Origin: Halomonas sp. S3-1-1
GTDB lineage: Bacteria > Pseudomonadota > Gammaproteobacteria > Pseudomonadales > Halomonadaceae
Assembly: GCF_023757625.1 (NCBI RefSeq)
Contig: NZ_JALGBZ010000002.1
Span: 806,001 to 870,000, forward strand
Reading direction: 5' to 3'
Length of the DNA: 64,000 nucleotides
The notes beneath the pieces are model-generated. The model was given only the letters and a program-made list of their open reading frames with translations, did no database searches and was not told where the DNA came from. Positions 45,067 to 56,588 of the stretch are shown here, in pieces. Each line of letters opens with the position of its first letter. Positions within the stretch are counted from its first letter, which is position 1. The position numbers were made by a program, and so were the translations under genes.

Positions 45067-45082
45067 GTCGTCCAGTGACGAC
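45067..45082. repeat. Inverted repeat between csp and the LysE gene
   Basis: GTCGTC-CAGT-GACGAC, perfect 6-bp arms. On the minus strand it is followed three bases later by seven T residues, so it is terminator-like; on the plus strand it lies 34 bases before the exporter gene. It could stop antisense transcription into csp or be an operator. Confidence 0.4.
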
Positions 45083-45116
45083 GCAAGGATTCTTTTAACG
45101 CAAAGAGCGCCGCTTT

Positions 45117-45785
45117 ATGAGCCCTGTTACGCTGGTGGATACCCAGTTCATTCCCTTTCTGATCGCGATCACGCTGCTCTCGATCACCCCCGGCGTGGAC
45201 ACGCTGCTGGTGATTCGCAATACCGCCCGCGGCGGCGTGCGCGACGGCGTCGTCACCAGCCTTGCGATCTGCTGCGGGCTTTTTGTGCACGCCACGATTT
45301 CCGCGCTCGGTATCTCGCTGATCCTGCTGCAGTCCGCAATGGCGTTCAACCTGCTCAAGCTCGCCGGCGCCGGTTATCTGGTGTGGCTGGGTATCAGCAG
45401 CCTGCTGGCGGCAAAACGCGGCGTGGCGCTGCCCGTCGGGGCGTTTGATCAGCCGCGCTCGCCACCGCACTCGCAGGTAGGGCTGTGGAAGCCGATTCGC
45501 GAAGGGCTCTTGTCCAACGTGCTCAACCCCAAAACGGTGGTGTTCTATATGGCGTTTTTGCCGCAGTTCATCGCCCCCACCGAGCCCGCGCTTTTAAAGT
45601 CGCTGTGGCTCGCCGGCGTGCATTTCGTGATTGCGAACGTCTGGCAAATTGGCGTGGTGCTGCTGGTGGGAAGTGCTGGGCGGCTATTGGCCAGCGCCCG
45701 TTTTGCGCGGGTGCTCAATGCCACGACCGGGGCAGTGCTGGTGGTTTTCGGCCTGCGCCTGGCGCTCGAGCAGCGCCCGGTCTAA
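45117..45785 (+). CDS. LysE/RhtB-family amino-acid exporter
   Basis: 222 aa with six hydrophobic helices, the LysE/RhtB layout. The N-terminal [21 protein letters not shown] matches the family signature (PGPxxxxv, G, G). [19 protein letters not shown] is the second conserved block. It probably exports an amino acid such as homoserine, threonine or lysine to prevent overload; the substrate is unknown. It diverges from the cold-shock gene and converges on slt. Confidence 0.9.
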   Translation: MSPVTLVDTQFIPFLIAITLLSITPGVDTLLVIRNTARGGVRDGVVTSLAICCGLFVHATISALGISLILLQSAMAFNLLKLAGAGYLVWLGISSLLAAKRGVALPVGAFDQPRSPPHSQVGLWKPIREGLLSNVLNPKTVVFYMAFLPQFIAPTEPALLKSLWLAGVHFVIANVWQIGVVLLVGSAGRLLASARFARVLNATTGAVLVVFGLRLALEQRPV

Positions 45786-45815
45786 CCGGGCGCTGAAGAA
45801 CGGGGAAAGGTGCGG

Positions 45816-47780
45816 TTAGCGAAGCGTTAGCAAGGCGCGGTCGTAGCGCATCTGTTGCTCGTTATCGCTCAAGAGCGTCACGCCCTGGCTGTCGCCGCCC
45901 CGGGCCAGGCTTTCGAAAATCACCCGGTAGCTCAGCACCGCCTGAACGTAGTCGCGGGTTTCGCGAAACGGAATGCTCTCAACGAACAGGTCGAATGACT
46001 CCACGCCGCTGCCCAGCCACTGATCGACCCGGCCGGGGCCTGCATTGTAGGCCGCCGTCGCTGCCAAGCGGTTACCGCGGTAGCGGTCGAGCTTCTCGCG
46101 AATATAGGTGCTTCCCAGGCGAATATTGAGCTCCGGGTCGAGCACGCCATAAGGCCCCGGGTCGGCAAGGCCGAGCTGGCGGGCTACCTGGGCGGCGGTG
46201 CCCGGCATCAGCTGCATCAAGCCGCGAGCGCCGGCGGGCGAGAGCGCCACCGGGTTGTAGGCGCTTTCCCGGCGGGTGATCGCCATCAGCAGGTAAGGGT
46301 CGACCCCGTTCTGGTTGCCCCAGCGCATGAAACTTTCGCGGTAAGCCGGCGGGAAGCGCCAGTCCAGCGCGTCCCACATTTCCCCGGCGATGGTGGTTTG
46401 CACCAGCCGCGCGTACCACTGACGCTGGGCGGCGTAGTCCGCCAGCGCCCGGGCCTCCAGCGGCGTCGATGTGCGCGCCGCGTAAAGCCACTCGCTGTTG
46501 GCCAGCCCGTCTTCGCCGATGCGCAGCAGCGCCTCGGTGCGCTGTACCACCGGAAGGTTTGCGGTGCGCTCGCGCGAAACCTCGTCGAAGTAGCTGATCT
46601 CGTTGTTCAGCCGGTAGGGAATGCCGAGCTTTTCCGCGGCGGCGAAGCCGTAAAAGCTGCGATCCAGGGCTGCCTCGCGATAGCGCGCCTCGGCGGCATC
46701 ACGATTACCCAGCTGCTCGTTGGCCCGGGCCAGCCAGTACTGCCAGCGGCTGCTCTCCTGCTGGGTCGGTGGCATCTGGGCGATCCAGCGCATGACGTCC
46801 TGCCACTGGCGATCCTCGAGCGCGCGGCGCACGCGAAGCTCGAGCACCCGCTCGCTGCCAAGCGACGGCAACACGCTGTCCACCCAGCCAAGCGCGCCGG
46901 GCACGCTTCGAACCAACGCGTAAAAGGCGAGCTCCTCTTCGATGACGCGCTGCGCCTCGCTATCGAGCGCCAGCCGGGGCGATAAATTCTGCCAGGCGCT
47001 CAGCGCGGCGGGCGTGTTTTCCTGAACATAGCGCTGCATGCCGGCCTGATAGAACGCCGCGCTCCCGGCGCACTGCGGCCCCAGGCACGCCGGCGCCTGA
47101 GCGATCATCGAGGCGCTGCGGTTGGTAGCCTCCACGGTGTCGATAGCGCTTTGCCACTGCCCGCCGAGCAGGCCGTTGAGATAGTTCGAGAGCCCGATAT
47201 CGCCAGCCTGCCACGCCAGCATCTTGCGCTCCCATACCGCCTGGTCATCGATGGTGCCATCGGCGCGCAGGCGATTGAAGAGCGTGTCGCAGGCGTCGGG
47301 CTGGGAACTGCCGGTGCGCCAGAGATCGAGCCCCGCGGCGCGCGCTTCCATCGGCGCCCGGTCCAGCAGCGCCGTGTAGTAATAGCACTGGCGGGCGGTG
47401 CCGTCGGGCACGCCATCGGCGATAGCCAGCAGGTCGTTGTAGCGCCCGGCGTAGCCGTAGTTGGCGATCGCCTGGCCGCGCATCCACTCGGACAGCGGCG
47501 AATCGCTGTAGCGCTGGAGAAAAGCCTGCACCTCGCCGGAGGAGACGTTGGGAAGGCGCCCGCGCAGGCGGTGATACTCGACGTAGCCTTCGAGCACGTG
47601 GCCGGCGATGGCGCGTTCGTCGACGCGCTGCCACTGCTGCTCGCGGGCGGCGTTGAGTGCCGCGCTCATTTGGGCGTCCGTTGCCGCCAGACTCGGCGTG
47701 GCAACTCCCTGGGCGGCTAAACCGACGAGCGCGGCGACGCCCAGCGCTTTAAGGCGAAAACGTAATCGCAAAACCGGCAT
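45816..47780 (-). CDS. slt: Soluble lytic murein transglycosylase (Slt-like)
   Basis: 654-aa periplasmic enzyme that cleaves the MurNAc-GlcNAc bond, forming 1,6-anhydro ends. A signal peptide (about 1-33, ending TPSLAA) precedes a long superhelical U-shaped domain. The C-terminal SLT catalytic domain (about 480-630) has AITRRESAYNPVALSPAGARG, with the catalytic glutamate in RRESAYN, followed by LMQLMPGTA and TAAYNAGPGRVDQWL. Length matches Slt70 (645 aa). It converges on the LysE-type gene. Confidence 0.94.
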   Translation of the reverse strand: MPVLRLRFRLKALGVAALVGLAAQGVATPSLAATDAQMSAALNAAREQQWQRVDERAIAGHVLEGYVEYHRLRGRLPNVSSGEVQAFLQRYSDSPLSEWMRGQAIANYGYAGRYNDLLAIADGVPDGTARQCYYYTALLDRAPMEARAAGLDLWRTGSSQPDACDTLFNRLRADGTIDDQAVWERKMLAWQAGDIGLSNYLNGLLGGQWQSAIDTVEATNRSASMIAQAPACLGPQCAGSAAFYQAGMQRYVQENTPAALSAWQNLSPRLALDSEAQRVIEEELAFYALVRSVPGALGWVDSVLPSLGSERVLELRVRRALEDRQWQDVMRWIAQMPPTQQESSRWQYWLARANEQLGNRDAAEARYREAALDRSFYGFAAAEKLGIPYRLNNEISYFDEVSRERTANLPVVQRTEALLRIGEDGLANSEWLYAARTSTPLEARALADYAAQRQWYARLVQTTIAGEMWDALDWRFPPAYRESFMRWGNQNGVDPYLLMAITRRESAYNPVALSPAGARGLMQLMPGTAAQVARQLGLADPGPYGVLDPELNIRLGSTYIREKLDRYRGNRLAATAAYNAGPGRVDQWLGSGVESFDLFVESIPFRETRDYVQAVLSYRVIFESLARGGDSQGVTLLSDNEQQMRYDRALLTLR

Positions 47781-47915
47781 GGCTTCCTCTCTTTGAACGG
47801 GTGGCGCTGACTGCTAGGGCATTGAGCGTCTATAGTGGACCATAACGGCGCCGCTTGCCCCTACAATCAAAGGACGTGACGCGTTGATCTGCATTTTTAA
47901 CAGGGATGGATACAC

Positions 47916-48248
47916 ATGGCACGATGGATGAAAGGGTGGTGGCTCGCACGCTTGAAAGGCCGCGTGGGGGCGTTTAAGCGTATCGCGCGGGCGTTGAAAC
48001 TGTTCTTCCCCATGACCCGCGATGTTCTAAGCGGCCGGTACCGCCCGGTGCCCTGGTCGGCGTTTGGCATGATGGCGCTGGCGATTGGCTATCTGATCAT
48101 GCCCTTCGATTTGATTCCGGATTTTCTCTTTCTCATCGGCGTCGTCGATGACGCGCTGATCATCGGCTGGCTTCTGGATCGCATCGACCGACGCCTGATC
48201 GGCTACCGGGCGTGGAAGTACGGCGACCCGGAGCCCGTGGACGCCTAG
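47916..48248 (+). CDS. DUF1232-family small membrane protein
   Basis: 110 aa. A basic N-terminal stretch (residues 1-42, rich in Arg and Lys) leads into a hydrophobic segment with the family signature YLIMPFDLIPDFLFLIGVVD (about 67-86). A short charged tail follows. DUF1232 proteins have no assigned function, though the PFDLIPD core is widely conserved. It stands alone upstream of htpG, and the heat-shock promoter for htpG begins 24 bases after its stop. Confidence 0.82.
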   Translation: MARWMKGWWLARLKGRVGAFKRIARALKLFFPMTRDVLSGRYRPVPWSAFGMMALAIGYLIMPFDLIPDFLFLIGVVDDALIIGWLLDRIDRRLIGYRAWKYGDPEPVDA

Positions 48249-48271
48249 CCCTTGTTCGGTATCGGCGGGTT

Positions 48272-48299
48272 CTTGAAATCATCCGGCCTGGCCCCATAT
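48272..48299 (+). promoter_or_regulatory. Sigma-32 (RpoH) promoter of htpG
   Basis: CTTGAA(A) at 48272-48278 and CCCCATAT at 48292-48299 match the heat-shock consensus with a 14-base spacer. Transcription would begin near 48307, about 65 bases before the htpG ATG. Confidence 0.88.
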
Positions 48300-48371
48300 T
48301 GACCTTCACATAAACGTTCGCGCTGAGCAGAGCGCATTGGTAACGCAGCAACAGGCAATAGAGGGCTACGC

Positions 48372-50276
48372 ATGAGCACGGCAACCCACGAAGAAACGCT
48401 TGGTTTTCAAACGGAAGTCAAACAGCTTCTAAACCTGATGATCAACTCCCTGTACTCCAACCGGGAGATCTTTCTCCGCGAGCTGATCTCCAACGCCGCG
48501 GATGCCTGCGACAAGCTTCGCTACGCCGCGCTCGACAGCGACGCGCTATACGAAGGCGACAGCGACCTGCGTATCGAAATCGAGCACGACGCCGCCGCCA
48601 ACACCGTGACGCTGCGCGACAACGGCATCGGCATGAACCGCGACGACGTGATCTCGAATCTGGGTACCATCGCTCGCTCCGGCACCGCCGAGTTCATGCA
48701 GCAGCTCACCGGCGAGCAGCAAAAGGACGCCAAGCTGATCGGCCAGTTCGGCGTTGGCTTCTACTCCGGTTTCATCGTCGCCGATGAAGTGGTCGTGCGC
48801 ACCCGCAAGGCGGGCAGCGAGAAAGGCGAAGGCGTCGAGTGGCGCTCCAAAGGCGAGGGCGAGTTCAGCGTTGCCGATCTCGAGCTCGACTTCCACGGCA
48901 CCGAAATTACCCTGCACCTCAAGGAGGATGCCAAGGAGTACGCCGACGACTACCGCCTGAAAGGGCTGGTGCGCAAGTACTCGGACCATATCGAAGTGCC
49001 GGTGCGCATGCCCAAGGTCGAAACCGCCAAGGACGACGAAGGCAACGAGATCGAAGGCAGCGAAGTCACGACTTGGGAGACCATCAACGAAGCCACGGCG
49101 CTTTGGGTACGTCCGAAATCCGAGGTGAGTGAGGACGAGTACAAGGCGTTCTACAAGCACGTTGCCCACGATTTCAGCGACCCCTTGACCTGGAGCCACA
49201 ACAAGGTCGAAGGCAAGCTCGAGTACACGAGCCTTCTATACGTGCCCGGCCGTGCGCCTTTCGACATGTTCGAGCGCGACGGTGCCCGCGGCGTGAAGCT
49301 ATACGTGCAGCGCGTGTTCATCATGGACGACGCCGAGCAGTTTTTGCCGCTCTACCTGCGCTTCATCAAGGGCGTGCTGGATACCCGCGATCTGTCGCTC
49401 AACGTGTCGCGTGAAATTCTTCAGCAGGACCCGAAGGTCGAGAAGATCAAGGGCGCACTCACCAAGCGCGCGCTGGACATGCTCAAGAAGCTCTCCAAGG
49501 ACAGCGAGCAGTACCAGACGTTCTGGAACACCTTCGGCAGCGTGTTGAAGGAAGGCCCGGGCGAAGATCCCTCCAACCGTGAAAACATCGCGGCACTGCT
49601 GCGCTTCGCCTCGACCCATACCGATACCGCCGCTCAGGATCAGTCGCTGGCTGGCTACATCGAGCGCATGAAGGAAGGCCAGCAGAAGATTTACTACGTG
49701 GTCGCCGATAGCTTCAACGCGGCGAAGAACAGCCCGCACCTCGAAATCTTCCGTAAGAAGGGCATCGAAGTGCTGCTGCTATCCGATCGCATCGACGAGT
49801 GGCTGATGAGCCATTTGACCGAGTTCGACGGCAAGTCGTTTGCCGACGTGGCCAAGGGCGAGCTCGATCTTGGCGATGTGGAAGACGAAGAGGAGAAGAA
49901 GGCTCAGGAAGAGACCGCCAAGTCGAAGGAGGAGCTGGTCAAGCGGGTGAAAGAAGCGCTGAGCGACGGCGTTCAGGAAGTGAAGATCACCCACCGCCTG
50001 ACCGACTCCCCGGCCTGCGTGGTGCTGCCGGAGCACGAAATGGGCTACCAGATGCGCCGCATCATGGAAGCCGCCGGTCAGCCGATGCCCGAGGTGAAGC
50101 CGATTCTCGAGCTCAACCCGGATCACGCCCTGGTGGCGCGCCTGGAAGGTGCCGACGGCGAGCAGTTCACTCAGCTGGCGCACATTCTACTCGACCAGGC
50201 GATCATCGCCGAAGGCGGCCATCTTGATGACCCGGCAGCCTACGTCAAGCGGTTGAACAGCGTTCTTACCGCCTGA
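48372..50276 (+). CDS. htpG: Chaperone protein HtpG (Hsp90)
   Basis: 634-aa cytoplasmic Hsp90. The GHKL ATPase domain has the conserved [34 protein letters not shown] and [15 protein letters not shown] (about 30-130). A middle client-binding domain with the catalytic arginine region ([13 protein letters not shown]) and a C-terminal dimer domain follow. Length matches E. coli (624 aa). Driven by the sigma-32 promoter upstream; a strong terminator follows. Confidence 0.98.
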   Translation: MSTATHEETLGFQTEVKQLLNLMINSLYSNREIFLRELISNAADACDKLRYAALDSDALYEGDSDLRIEIEHDAAANTVTLRDNGIGMNRDDVISNLGTIARSGTAEFMQQLTGEQQKDAKLIGQFGVGFYSGFIVADEVVVRTRKAGSEKGEGVEWRSKGEGEFSVADLELDFHGTEITLHLKEDAKEYADDYRLKGLVRKYSDHIEVPVRMPKVETAKDDEGNEIEGSEVTTWETINEATALWVRPKSEVSEDEYKAFYKHVAHDFSDPLTWSHNKVEGKLEYTSLLYVPGRAPFDMFERDGARGVKLYVQRVFIMDDAEQFLPLYLRFIKGVLDTRDLSLNVSREILQQDPKVEKIKGALTKRALDMLKKLSKDSEQYQTFWNTFGSVLKEGPGEDPSNRENIAALLRFASTHTDTAAQDQSLAGYIERMKEGQQKIYYVVADSFNAAKNSPHLEIFRKKGIEVLLLSDRIDEWLMSHLTEFDGKSFADVAKGELDLGDVEDEEEKKAQEETAKSKEELVKRVKEALSDGVQEVKITHRLTDSPACVVLPEHEMGYQMRRIMEAAGQPMPEVKPILELNPDHALVARLEGADGEQFTQLAHILLDQAIIAEGGHLDDPAAYVKRLNSVLTA

Positions 50277-50293
50277 TCGGCTTTCGCGTAACG

Positions 50294-50323
50294 CGGCCCG
50301 CCTTTTGGCGGGCCGTTTTTTTT
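50294..50323 (+). terminator. Terminator after htpG
   Basis: CGGCCCGCC-TTTT-GGCGGGCCG followed by eight T residues. A strong rightward terminator. Confidence 0.92.
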
Positions 50324-50412
50324 AGCGGTTGAAAACAGGCCGTTATCCAACGTCCCGGTCAAAGTGATAAGTGATAAAGTAGCCGGATCGCCCGAAAGAG
50401 TAGGACAACGTC

Positions 50413-51483
50413 ATGGCTTTGGAGCAGATCAAGGTTGCGGTGCTCGGCGGCGGAAGCTTCGGCACCGCGCTTGCCAGTATCGCCGCCGACAACGGTGCCC
50501 GCGTGTGTCAGTGGATGCGCGACGCGGCGCTGGTCGAGCAGATCAACACCGAGCACCGAAACGGGCGCTACCTGCCCGACTACGCGATCAACGAGGCGGT
50601 CACCGCCTCGACCAACATTCGTGAAACGGTCGAAGGCGCGGCGCTGGTGCTGGTCGCCATTCCCTCCAGCGCCTTTCGCCAGGTCGTTCGCCAGGCCAAA
50701 CCGTGGCTCAAAAAAGAGCAAATCCTCGTCAGCACCACCAAGGGCATCGAGCAGGAAAGCTTTCTGCTAATGAGCCAAGTGCTGGAGGAGGAGACCGGCT
50801 CCGGTCATGTCGGCGTGATCGCCGGCCCCAATCTTGCCTCGGAAATTGCCGACAAGCAGCTGACCGCCACCGTGGTGGCAAGCCAGGACCCGCAGACCCG
50901 CACCCGCGTTCAGCAATTGCTGGGCTGCAGCTACTTTCGCGTTTACGCCAGCAACGACCGCCACGGTGTGGAGCTTGGCGGGGCGCTGAAAAACATTTAC
51001 GCCATTTCTGCCGGGATGGCGGCTGCGCTTGGCATGGGCGAGAATACCCGCAGCATGCTGATGACACGGGCGCTGGCGGAAATGGGCCGCTTCGCCGTCG
51101 CCCAGGGGGCGAACCCGATGACCTTTCTGGGCCTGGCCGGCGTTGGTGATCTGATCGTGACCTGCTCGTCGAAGCTTTCGCGCAACTACCGCGTGGGCTT
51201 TGCCATGGGCGAAGGGCGCACGCTACAGGAGGCGATCGACGCGCTGGGCCAGGTAGCGGAAGGCGTCAACACGGTCAGGCTCGTGCGCGACAAGGCGCGG
51301 GAGATGAACGTCTACATGCCGCTTGCCGAAGGGCTCAACCGGGTGCTGTTCGAAGGCGTGGCGCCCAAGGAGATGGCCGGCATGCTGATGATGAACGAAC
51401 ACAGCAGCGACGTGGAGTTCGTGCTGCCCCGCGAGGCCGTCCATCAGGCCCATAGCGAAACCGGAGGCGACCATGGCCGGTGA
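50413..51483 (+). CDS. gpsA: Glycerol-3-phosphate dehydrogenase [NAD(P)+]
   Basis: 356-aa enzyme making sn-glycerol 3-phosphate for phospholipids. The Rossmann motif is [14 protein letters not shown] (about 8-21). [15 protein letters not shown] and the catalytic-lysine region [16 protein letters not shown] follow, and [20 protein letters not shown] is the family signature. AGGA precedes the ATG. The last codons overlap sixA by 11 bases, so the two are coupled. Confidence 0.97.
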   Translation: MALEQIKVAVLGGGSFGTALASIAADNGARVCQWMRDAALVEQINTEHRNGRYLPDYAINEAVTASTNIRETVEGAALVLVAIPSSAFRQVVRQAKPWLKKEQILVSTTKGIEQESFLLMSQVLEEETGSGHVGVIAGPNLASEIADKQLTATVVASQDPQTRTRVQQLLGCSYFRVYASNDRHGVELGGALKNIYAISAGMAAALGMGENTRSMLMTRALAEMGRFAVAQGANPMTFLGLAGVGDLIVTCSSKLSRNYRVGFAMGEGRTLQEAIDALGQVAEGVNTVRLVRDKAREMNVYMPLAEGLNRVLFEGVAPKEMAGMLMMNEHSSDVEFVLPREAVHQAHSETGGDHGR

Positions 51484-51952
51484 TAGCCGCCTTCTGATCA
51501 TGCGCCACGGCGAAGCGGGGGTTGGGCGGGTCGATCACGCGCGCACGCTGACCGCGCGCGGCGAGCAGGAGGCGGCGCGCATGGCCGGCTGGCTCGCCGC
51601 TCAGAACGATTTGGGCACGGTCAGGCTCTGCGCGAGCCCCTACCGGCGCGCCCAGCAAACCGCGGCCGCGGTGAGCGACGCGCTCGGCGTGCCGGTCGAA
51701 ACATTATCAAACATCACGCCCGACGATGCGCCGCGGGCGGTAAGCGACTGGCTGCTGGCGCAACCGGAAGGCGAGACGATCATGCTCGTGAGCCACATGC
51801 CGCTGGTCGGTGCGCTGTGCGGCTATCTAATCGAGGGGCGCGAAACCCGCGGCCCCGGCTTTGCCACCGGCGCACTCGCCGAGCTCGAGGCGCCGGTATG
51901 GGCGGCGGGGCTTGCAAGGCTTATTCGCTTGATTGAGCCTGCCCAGCTTTAG
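51473..51952 (+). CDS. sixA: Phosphohistidine phosphatase SixA
   Basis: 159-aa histidine-phosphatase-superfamily protein. The catalytic RHG motif is near the N-terminus ([10 protein letters not shown]), and the second histidine is in [11 protein letters not shown]. SixA acts on phosphohistidine proteins; in E. coli the nitrogen phosphotransferase protein NPr is the known target. The ATG overlaps the gpsA 3' end by 11 bases, with GGAG six bases before it. Followed by a bidirectional terminator. Confidence 0.93.
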   Translation: MAGDSRLLIMRHGEAGVGRVDHARTLTARGEQEAARMAGWLAAQNDLGTVRLCASPYRRAQQTAAAVSDALGVPVETLSNITPDDAPRAVSDWLLAQPEGETIMLVSHMPLVGALCGYLIEGRETRGPGFATGALAELEAPVWAAGLARLIRLIEPAQL

Positions 51953-51971
51953 CGCGGCAGCGCCAGAGACC

Positions 51972-51999
51972 AAAACGGCGGCCCGAGGGCCGCCGTTTT
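51972..51999. terminator. Bidirectional terminator between sixA and gatB
   Basis: AAAACGGCGGCCC and GGGCCGCCGTTTT arms of 13 bases with a 2-base centre, between convergent genes. Confidence 0.9.
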
Positions 52000-52028
52000 A
52001 GCGTTACGCATTTGCCGCGCAAAAAGGA

Positions 52029-53483
52029 TCAACGCAGCGCGTCGAGCTTCTCTTTTAGCAGACCGTTGACCTGCTGCGGGTTGGCGGTACCGCGCGAAGC
52101 CTTCATCACCTGACCGACGAAGTAGCCGATCATCTTGCCGCGCTTATCCGGCTCCGCGTCGCGGTATTGGGCGACCTGGGCCGGGTTCTCAGCGATCACT
52201 TCGTCGATCATCGCCTCGATGGCGCCGGTATCGGTCACCTGCTTCAGGCCCTTGGCTTCGATCACCTCGTCGGCGTCGCGCCCTTGGCCGTTCCACAGCG
52301 CCTGGAAGACCTCCTTGGCGGCCTTGCCGTTGATCGTGCCGTCGACCACGCGTTTGATGAGCTGACCCAGCTGCTGCGCCGACACCGGGCTTTGCACAAC
52401 GCCCAGGTTTTCCCGATTGAGAGCCCCGGAGAGTTCGCCCTGAACCCAGTTGGCCGCCTGCTTGGCATCACCGCAGACCTGATGGGCTTCTTCGAAAAAC
52501 TCCGCCATTTCGCGGCTCGCCGAGAGCACGTTGGCGTCGTACGCGGAAAGCCCCAGCTCGTTTTGAAAACGCGCGCGCTTGTCCGCGGGCAGTTCCGGCA
52601 GCTGGCCTTTCAGGTGGTCGAGATACGCTTGGTCGAGCACCACCGGTAATAGATCCGGGCAGGGGAAGTAGCGGTAGTCGTTGGCTTCCTCTTTGGTCCG
52701 CATGCTGCGCGTCTCGTCACGCTCCGGGTCGAACAGGCGCGTCTCCTGCACGACCTCGCCGCCGTCCTCGATCAGCTCGATCTGGCGCTCGACCTCGAAG
52801 GCGATGGCGCGCTCGACGAAGCGGAACGAGTTGACGTTCTTGATCTCGGCGCGGGTGCCAAACGCCTCCTGACCCTTGGGCCGTACGGAGACGTTGACGT
52901 CGCAGCGCATCGAGCCTTCCGCCATGTTGCCATCGGAAATGCCGAGATACGTGACGATCGAATGGATCGCCTTGAGATAGGCCGCGGCTTCCCTGGCGCT
53001 GCGCATGTCCGGCTCGGAGACGATCTCCAAAAGCGGAGTACCGGCGCGGTTCAGGTCGATGCCGGTCATGCCCTGGAAATCTTCGTGCAGCGACTTGCCC
53101 GCGTCCTCTTCCAGGTGCGCGTGGTGGATGCGGATGCGCTTGGTCACCTCGTCATCCAGGGTGATCTCGACCTCGCCCGGGCCCACGATGGGGTGATACA
53201 TCTGGCTGGTCTGGTAACCCTTGGGCAGGTCCGGGTAGAAGTAGTTCTTGCGATCGAACACCGACACTTCGGGAATGCCGGCGTGCACGGCCAGGCCGAA
53301 CTGAACGGCCATCGCCACGGCCTGCTCGTTGAGCACGGGAAGCGAGCCGGGCAGGCCCAAATCCACCGCGCTTGCCTGGGTGTTGGGTTCACTGCCGAAC
53401 GCGGTCGACGCCCCGGAGAAGATCTTGGAGCGGGTGGCGAGCTGAACGTGAACCTCCAGCCCGATGACGGTTTCCCATTGCAT
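52029..53483 (-). CDS. gatB: Asp/Glu-tRNA(Asn/Gln) amidotransferase subunit B
   Basis: 484-aa kinase-like subunit of GatCAB, which activates misacylated Glu- or Asp-tRNA for amidation. The signature LTRSKIFS-like region ([15 protein letters not shown]), [14 protein letters not shown] and the double Gly-Asn/[17 protein letters not shown] block are present. The C-terminal tail domain (YqeY-like) ends the chain. The ATG abuts gatA so that the two overlap by one base (TAATG). Presence of GatCAB implies that Gln-tRNA, Asn-tRNA or both are made by the indirect route. Confidence 0.97.
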   Translation of the reverse strand: MQWETVIGLEVHVQLATRSKIFSGASTAFGSEPNTQASAVDLGLPGSLPVLNEQAVAMAVQFGLAVHAGIPEVSVFDRKNYFYPDLPKGYQTSQMYHPIVGPGEVEITLDDEVTKRIRIHHAHLEEDAGKSLHEDFQGMTGIDLNRAGTPLLEIVSEPDMRSAREAAAYLKAIHSIVTYLGISDGNMAEGSMRCDVNVSVRPKGQEAFGTRAEIKNVNSFRFVERAIAFEVERQIELIEDGGEVVQETRLFDPERDETRSMRTKEEANDYRYFPCPDLLPVVLDQAYLDHLKGQLPELPADKRARFQNELGLSAYDANVLSASREMAEFFEEAHQVCGDAKQAANWVQGELSGALNRENLGVVQSPVSAQQLGQLIKRVVDGTINGKAAKEVFQALWNGQGRDADEVIEAKGLKQVTDTGAIEAMIDEVIAENPAQVAQYRDAEPDKRGKMIGYFVGQVMKASRGTANPQQVNGLLKEKLDALR

Positions 53484-54943
53484 TAGGCGTTCTCCTCGGC
53501 GAGTGCGGGACGTTGAAGGTGCCAGTCGGTGGCCTGCTGGAACTGGTGGGCCACGTTCAAAAGCTGCGCCTCGGCGAAGTGGGTACCAAGAATCTGAAGC
53601 CCGACCGGGCGGCCGTCGACGAAGCCTGCCGGCACGCTCATGCCGGGAATGCCGGCCAGGTTGACGGCGATGGTGTAGATGTCCTGCAGATACATCGACA
53701 CCGGGTCCTTTTTCGCGCCCAGGTCAAACGCGGTGGTCGGCGCGGCCGGGCCCATCAACACGTCGACGTCTTCAAACGCATCGAGGAAATCCTGACGGAT
53801 CAGGCGGCGAACTTTCTGCGCCTTGATGTAGTAGGCGTCGAAAAAGCCTTCCGAGAGCGTATGGGTGCCGATCAGAATGCGCCGCTTCACCTCTTCACCG
53901 AAGCCTTCGGCGCGGGTGCGGGTATAGAGATCGATCAGATCCTTCGGATCCTCGCAGCGGTGGCCAAAGCGCACGCCGTCATAGCGCGACAGATTCGACG
54001 AGGCTTCTGCCGGGGCGATGACGTAGTAGGCGGGAATGGCGTAGTGGGTGTGCGGCAGGCTCACCTCGCGCACGGTAGCACCCAGTGACTCGTACACCTT
54101 CACCGCCTCGCGCACCGCGCGCTCGACGTCGGCGTTCAGGCCCTCGCCAAAATACTCCTTCGGCAAGCCGATCTTGAGCCCGGAAAGCGGCGCATTGAGC
54201 TGCTCGGTGTAGTCCGGCACGCCGCGGGTGGCGCAGGTGGAGTCGCGCACGTCGTGGCCGGCGATGACGTTTAAAAGATGCGCGCAGTCGGAGGCCGAGC
54301 GCGCCATGGGGCCGGCCTGATCGAGGCTCGAGGCGTAAGCGATCATGCCAAAGCGCGAAACGCGCCCGTAGGTGGGCTTGAGGCCGGTAATGCCGCAAAA
54401 CGCTGCGGGCTGGCGAATCGAGCCGCCGGTGTCGGTGCCGAGCGCGGCCGGTACCAGCCCTGCCGCGACCGCCGCCGCGCTGCCGCCGGAGCTTCCGCCG
54501 GGCACGGCCGTTAAATCCCAGGGGTTCTTCACCGGGCCGTAATGGCTGTTCTCGTTGGAAGAGCCCATGGCGAACTCATCCATATTGGTCTTGCCGAGGC
54601 TTACGGTGTGCGCGGCGCTGAGTTTCTCGACCACGGTCGCATCGTAAGGCGCTTCGAAGTTATCCAGCATTTTCGAGCCGCAGCTGGTTTTCACGCCTTT
54701 CGTGCAGAAGATGTCCTTGAGCGCCAGCGGAATACCGGCAAGCGCGTGGGTGTCGCCCGCGGCGCGCGCCTTGTCCGCAGCCTCGGCGCCGTTTAGCGCC
54801 TGCTCGGCGGTCACGCTGATAAAGCTGTTGAGCTTGCCGTCGAGCCGCTCGATCCGCTGTAGATAGTGGGCGGTGATCTCTCGGCTCGAGAGCTCGCCGC
54901 TTTTCAAGGCGGCCGCCAGCTGGGTTACGGTTTGATTATGCAT
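53483..54943 (-). CDS. gatA: Asp/Glu-tRNA(Asn/Gln) amidotransferase subunit A
   Basis: 486-aa amidase-signature subunit that frees ammonia from glutamine. The Ser-cisSer-Lys triad is visible: Lys in PLALKDIF (about residue 78) and serines in [16 protein letters not shown] and [16 protein letters not shown]. The chain is the usual full length. It lies between gatC (58 bases upstream) and gatB (one-base overlap), the standard gatCAB order on the minus strand. Confidence 0.97.
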   Translation of the reverse strand: MHNQTVTQLAAALKSGELSSREITAHYLQRIERLDGKLNSFISVTAEQALNGAEAADKARAAGDTHALAGIPLALKDIFCTKGVKTSCGSKMLDNFEAPYDATVVEKLSAAHTVSLGKTNMDEFAMGSSNENSHYGPVKNPWDLTAVPGGSSGGSAAAVAAGLVPAALGTDTGGSIRQPAAFCGITGLKPTYGRVSRFGMIAYASSLDQAGPMARSASDCAHLLNVIAGHDVRDSTCATRGVPDYTEQLNAPLSGLKIGLPKEYFGEGLNADVERAVREAVKVYESLGATVREVSLPHTHYAIPAYYVIAPAEASSNLSRYDGVRFGHRCEDPKDLIDLYTRTRAEGFGEEVKRRILIGTHTLSEGFFDAYYIKAQKVRRLIRQDFLDAFEDVDVLMGPAAPTTAFDLGAKKDPVSMYLQDIYTIAVNLAGIPGMSVPAGFVDGRPVGLQILGTHFAEAQLLNVAHQFQQATDWHLQRPALAEENA

Positions 54944-55001
54944 GACCCAAAAGCTCCGTTCGGGGCGAATATGAAAAGTCGAAAGGGCGGGAGTGGTGGC
55001 C

Positions 55002-55289
55002 TCATTCCACCACGCGGGGCACCAGGTACAGGCCGTCTTCCACCGCCGGCGCGCAGCGCTGATACTCGTCGCGCTGATTGGTATCGGTGACCTCGTCGGC
55101 GCGCAGGCGCTGGGTGGCGTCGAGCGGATGCGCGAGTGGGGCGACGCCGTCGGTATTCACCTGCTGAAGCTGGTCGACCATGTCCAGAATTTGGCTGAGA
55201 TCGTCCACAAAACGGCCGGCCTGGTCGTCGCTGATCGCCAGCCGCGCCAAGTGCGCGGCCCGGCGCACGTGAGATTCTTCAAGTGCCAT
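55002..55289 (-). CDS. gatC: Asp/Glu-tRNA(Asn/Gln) amidotransferase subunit C
   Basis: 95-aa belt subunit that wraps GatA and Gat[21 protein letters not shown] and [19 protein letters not shown] are typical, ending [14 protein letters not shown]. It heads the leftward gatCAB operon and diverges from mreB across 238 bases. A TTGACC on the minus strand lies in that gap, but no well-spaced -10 was found. Confidence 0.95.
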   Translation of the reverse strand: MALEESHVRRAAHLARLAISDDQAGRFVDDLSQILDMVDQLQQVNTDGVAPLAHPLDATQRLRADEVTDTNQRDEYQRCAPAVEDGLYLVPRVVE

Positions 55290-55515
55290 GATCGCGGTTT
55301 CCTCACAAACGTAATGGAACGTATTTCGCGTTGGGCGGTATACGTACGGTCAACAGGACGTCGTCGGTCAGCAAAGCGCGATCGACGACGCCTATAAAAT
55401 AGCCGCAAAAGGTACCACACAATCCGCACAACGGGCAGGGGAGCGACTCGTGCTTGCTGCCAAGGGGTTGCGGTGATACCGTTTGCATCCGCACAGGGTT
55501 CCCGGTCTGCACTAG

Positions 55516-56565
<1,050 letters not shown>

Positions 56566-56588
56566 TTCCAGCGGTTTACTGCGAGGGG

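Noticed and set aside
44985..45470. N-terminal 162-residue extension of the cold-shock frame
   Set aside because: It crosses the leader hairpin and LysE-type coding sequence on the opposite strand; the 67-aa CspA-type protein is the full gene.
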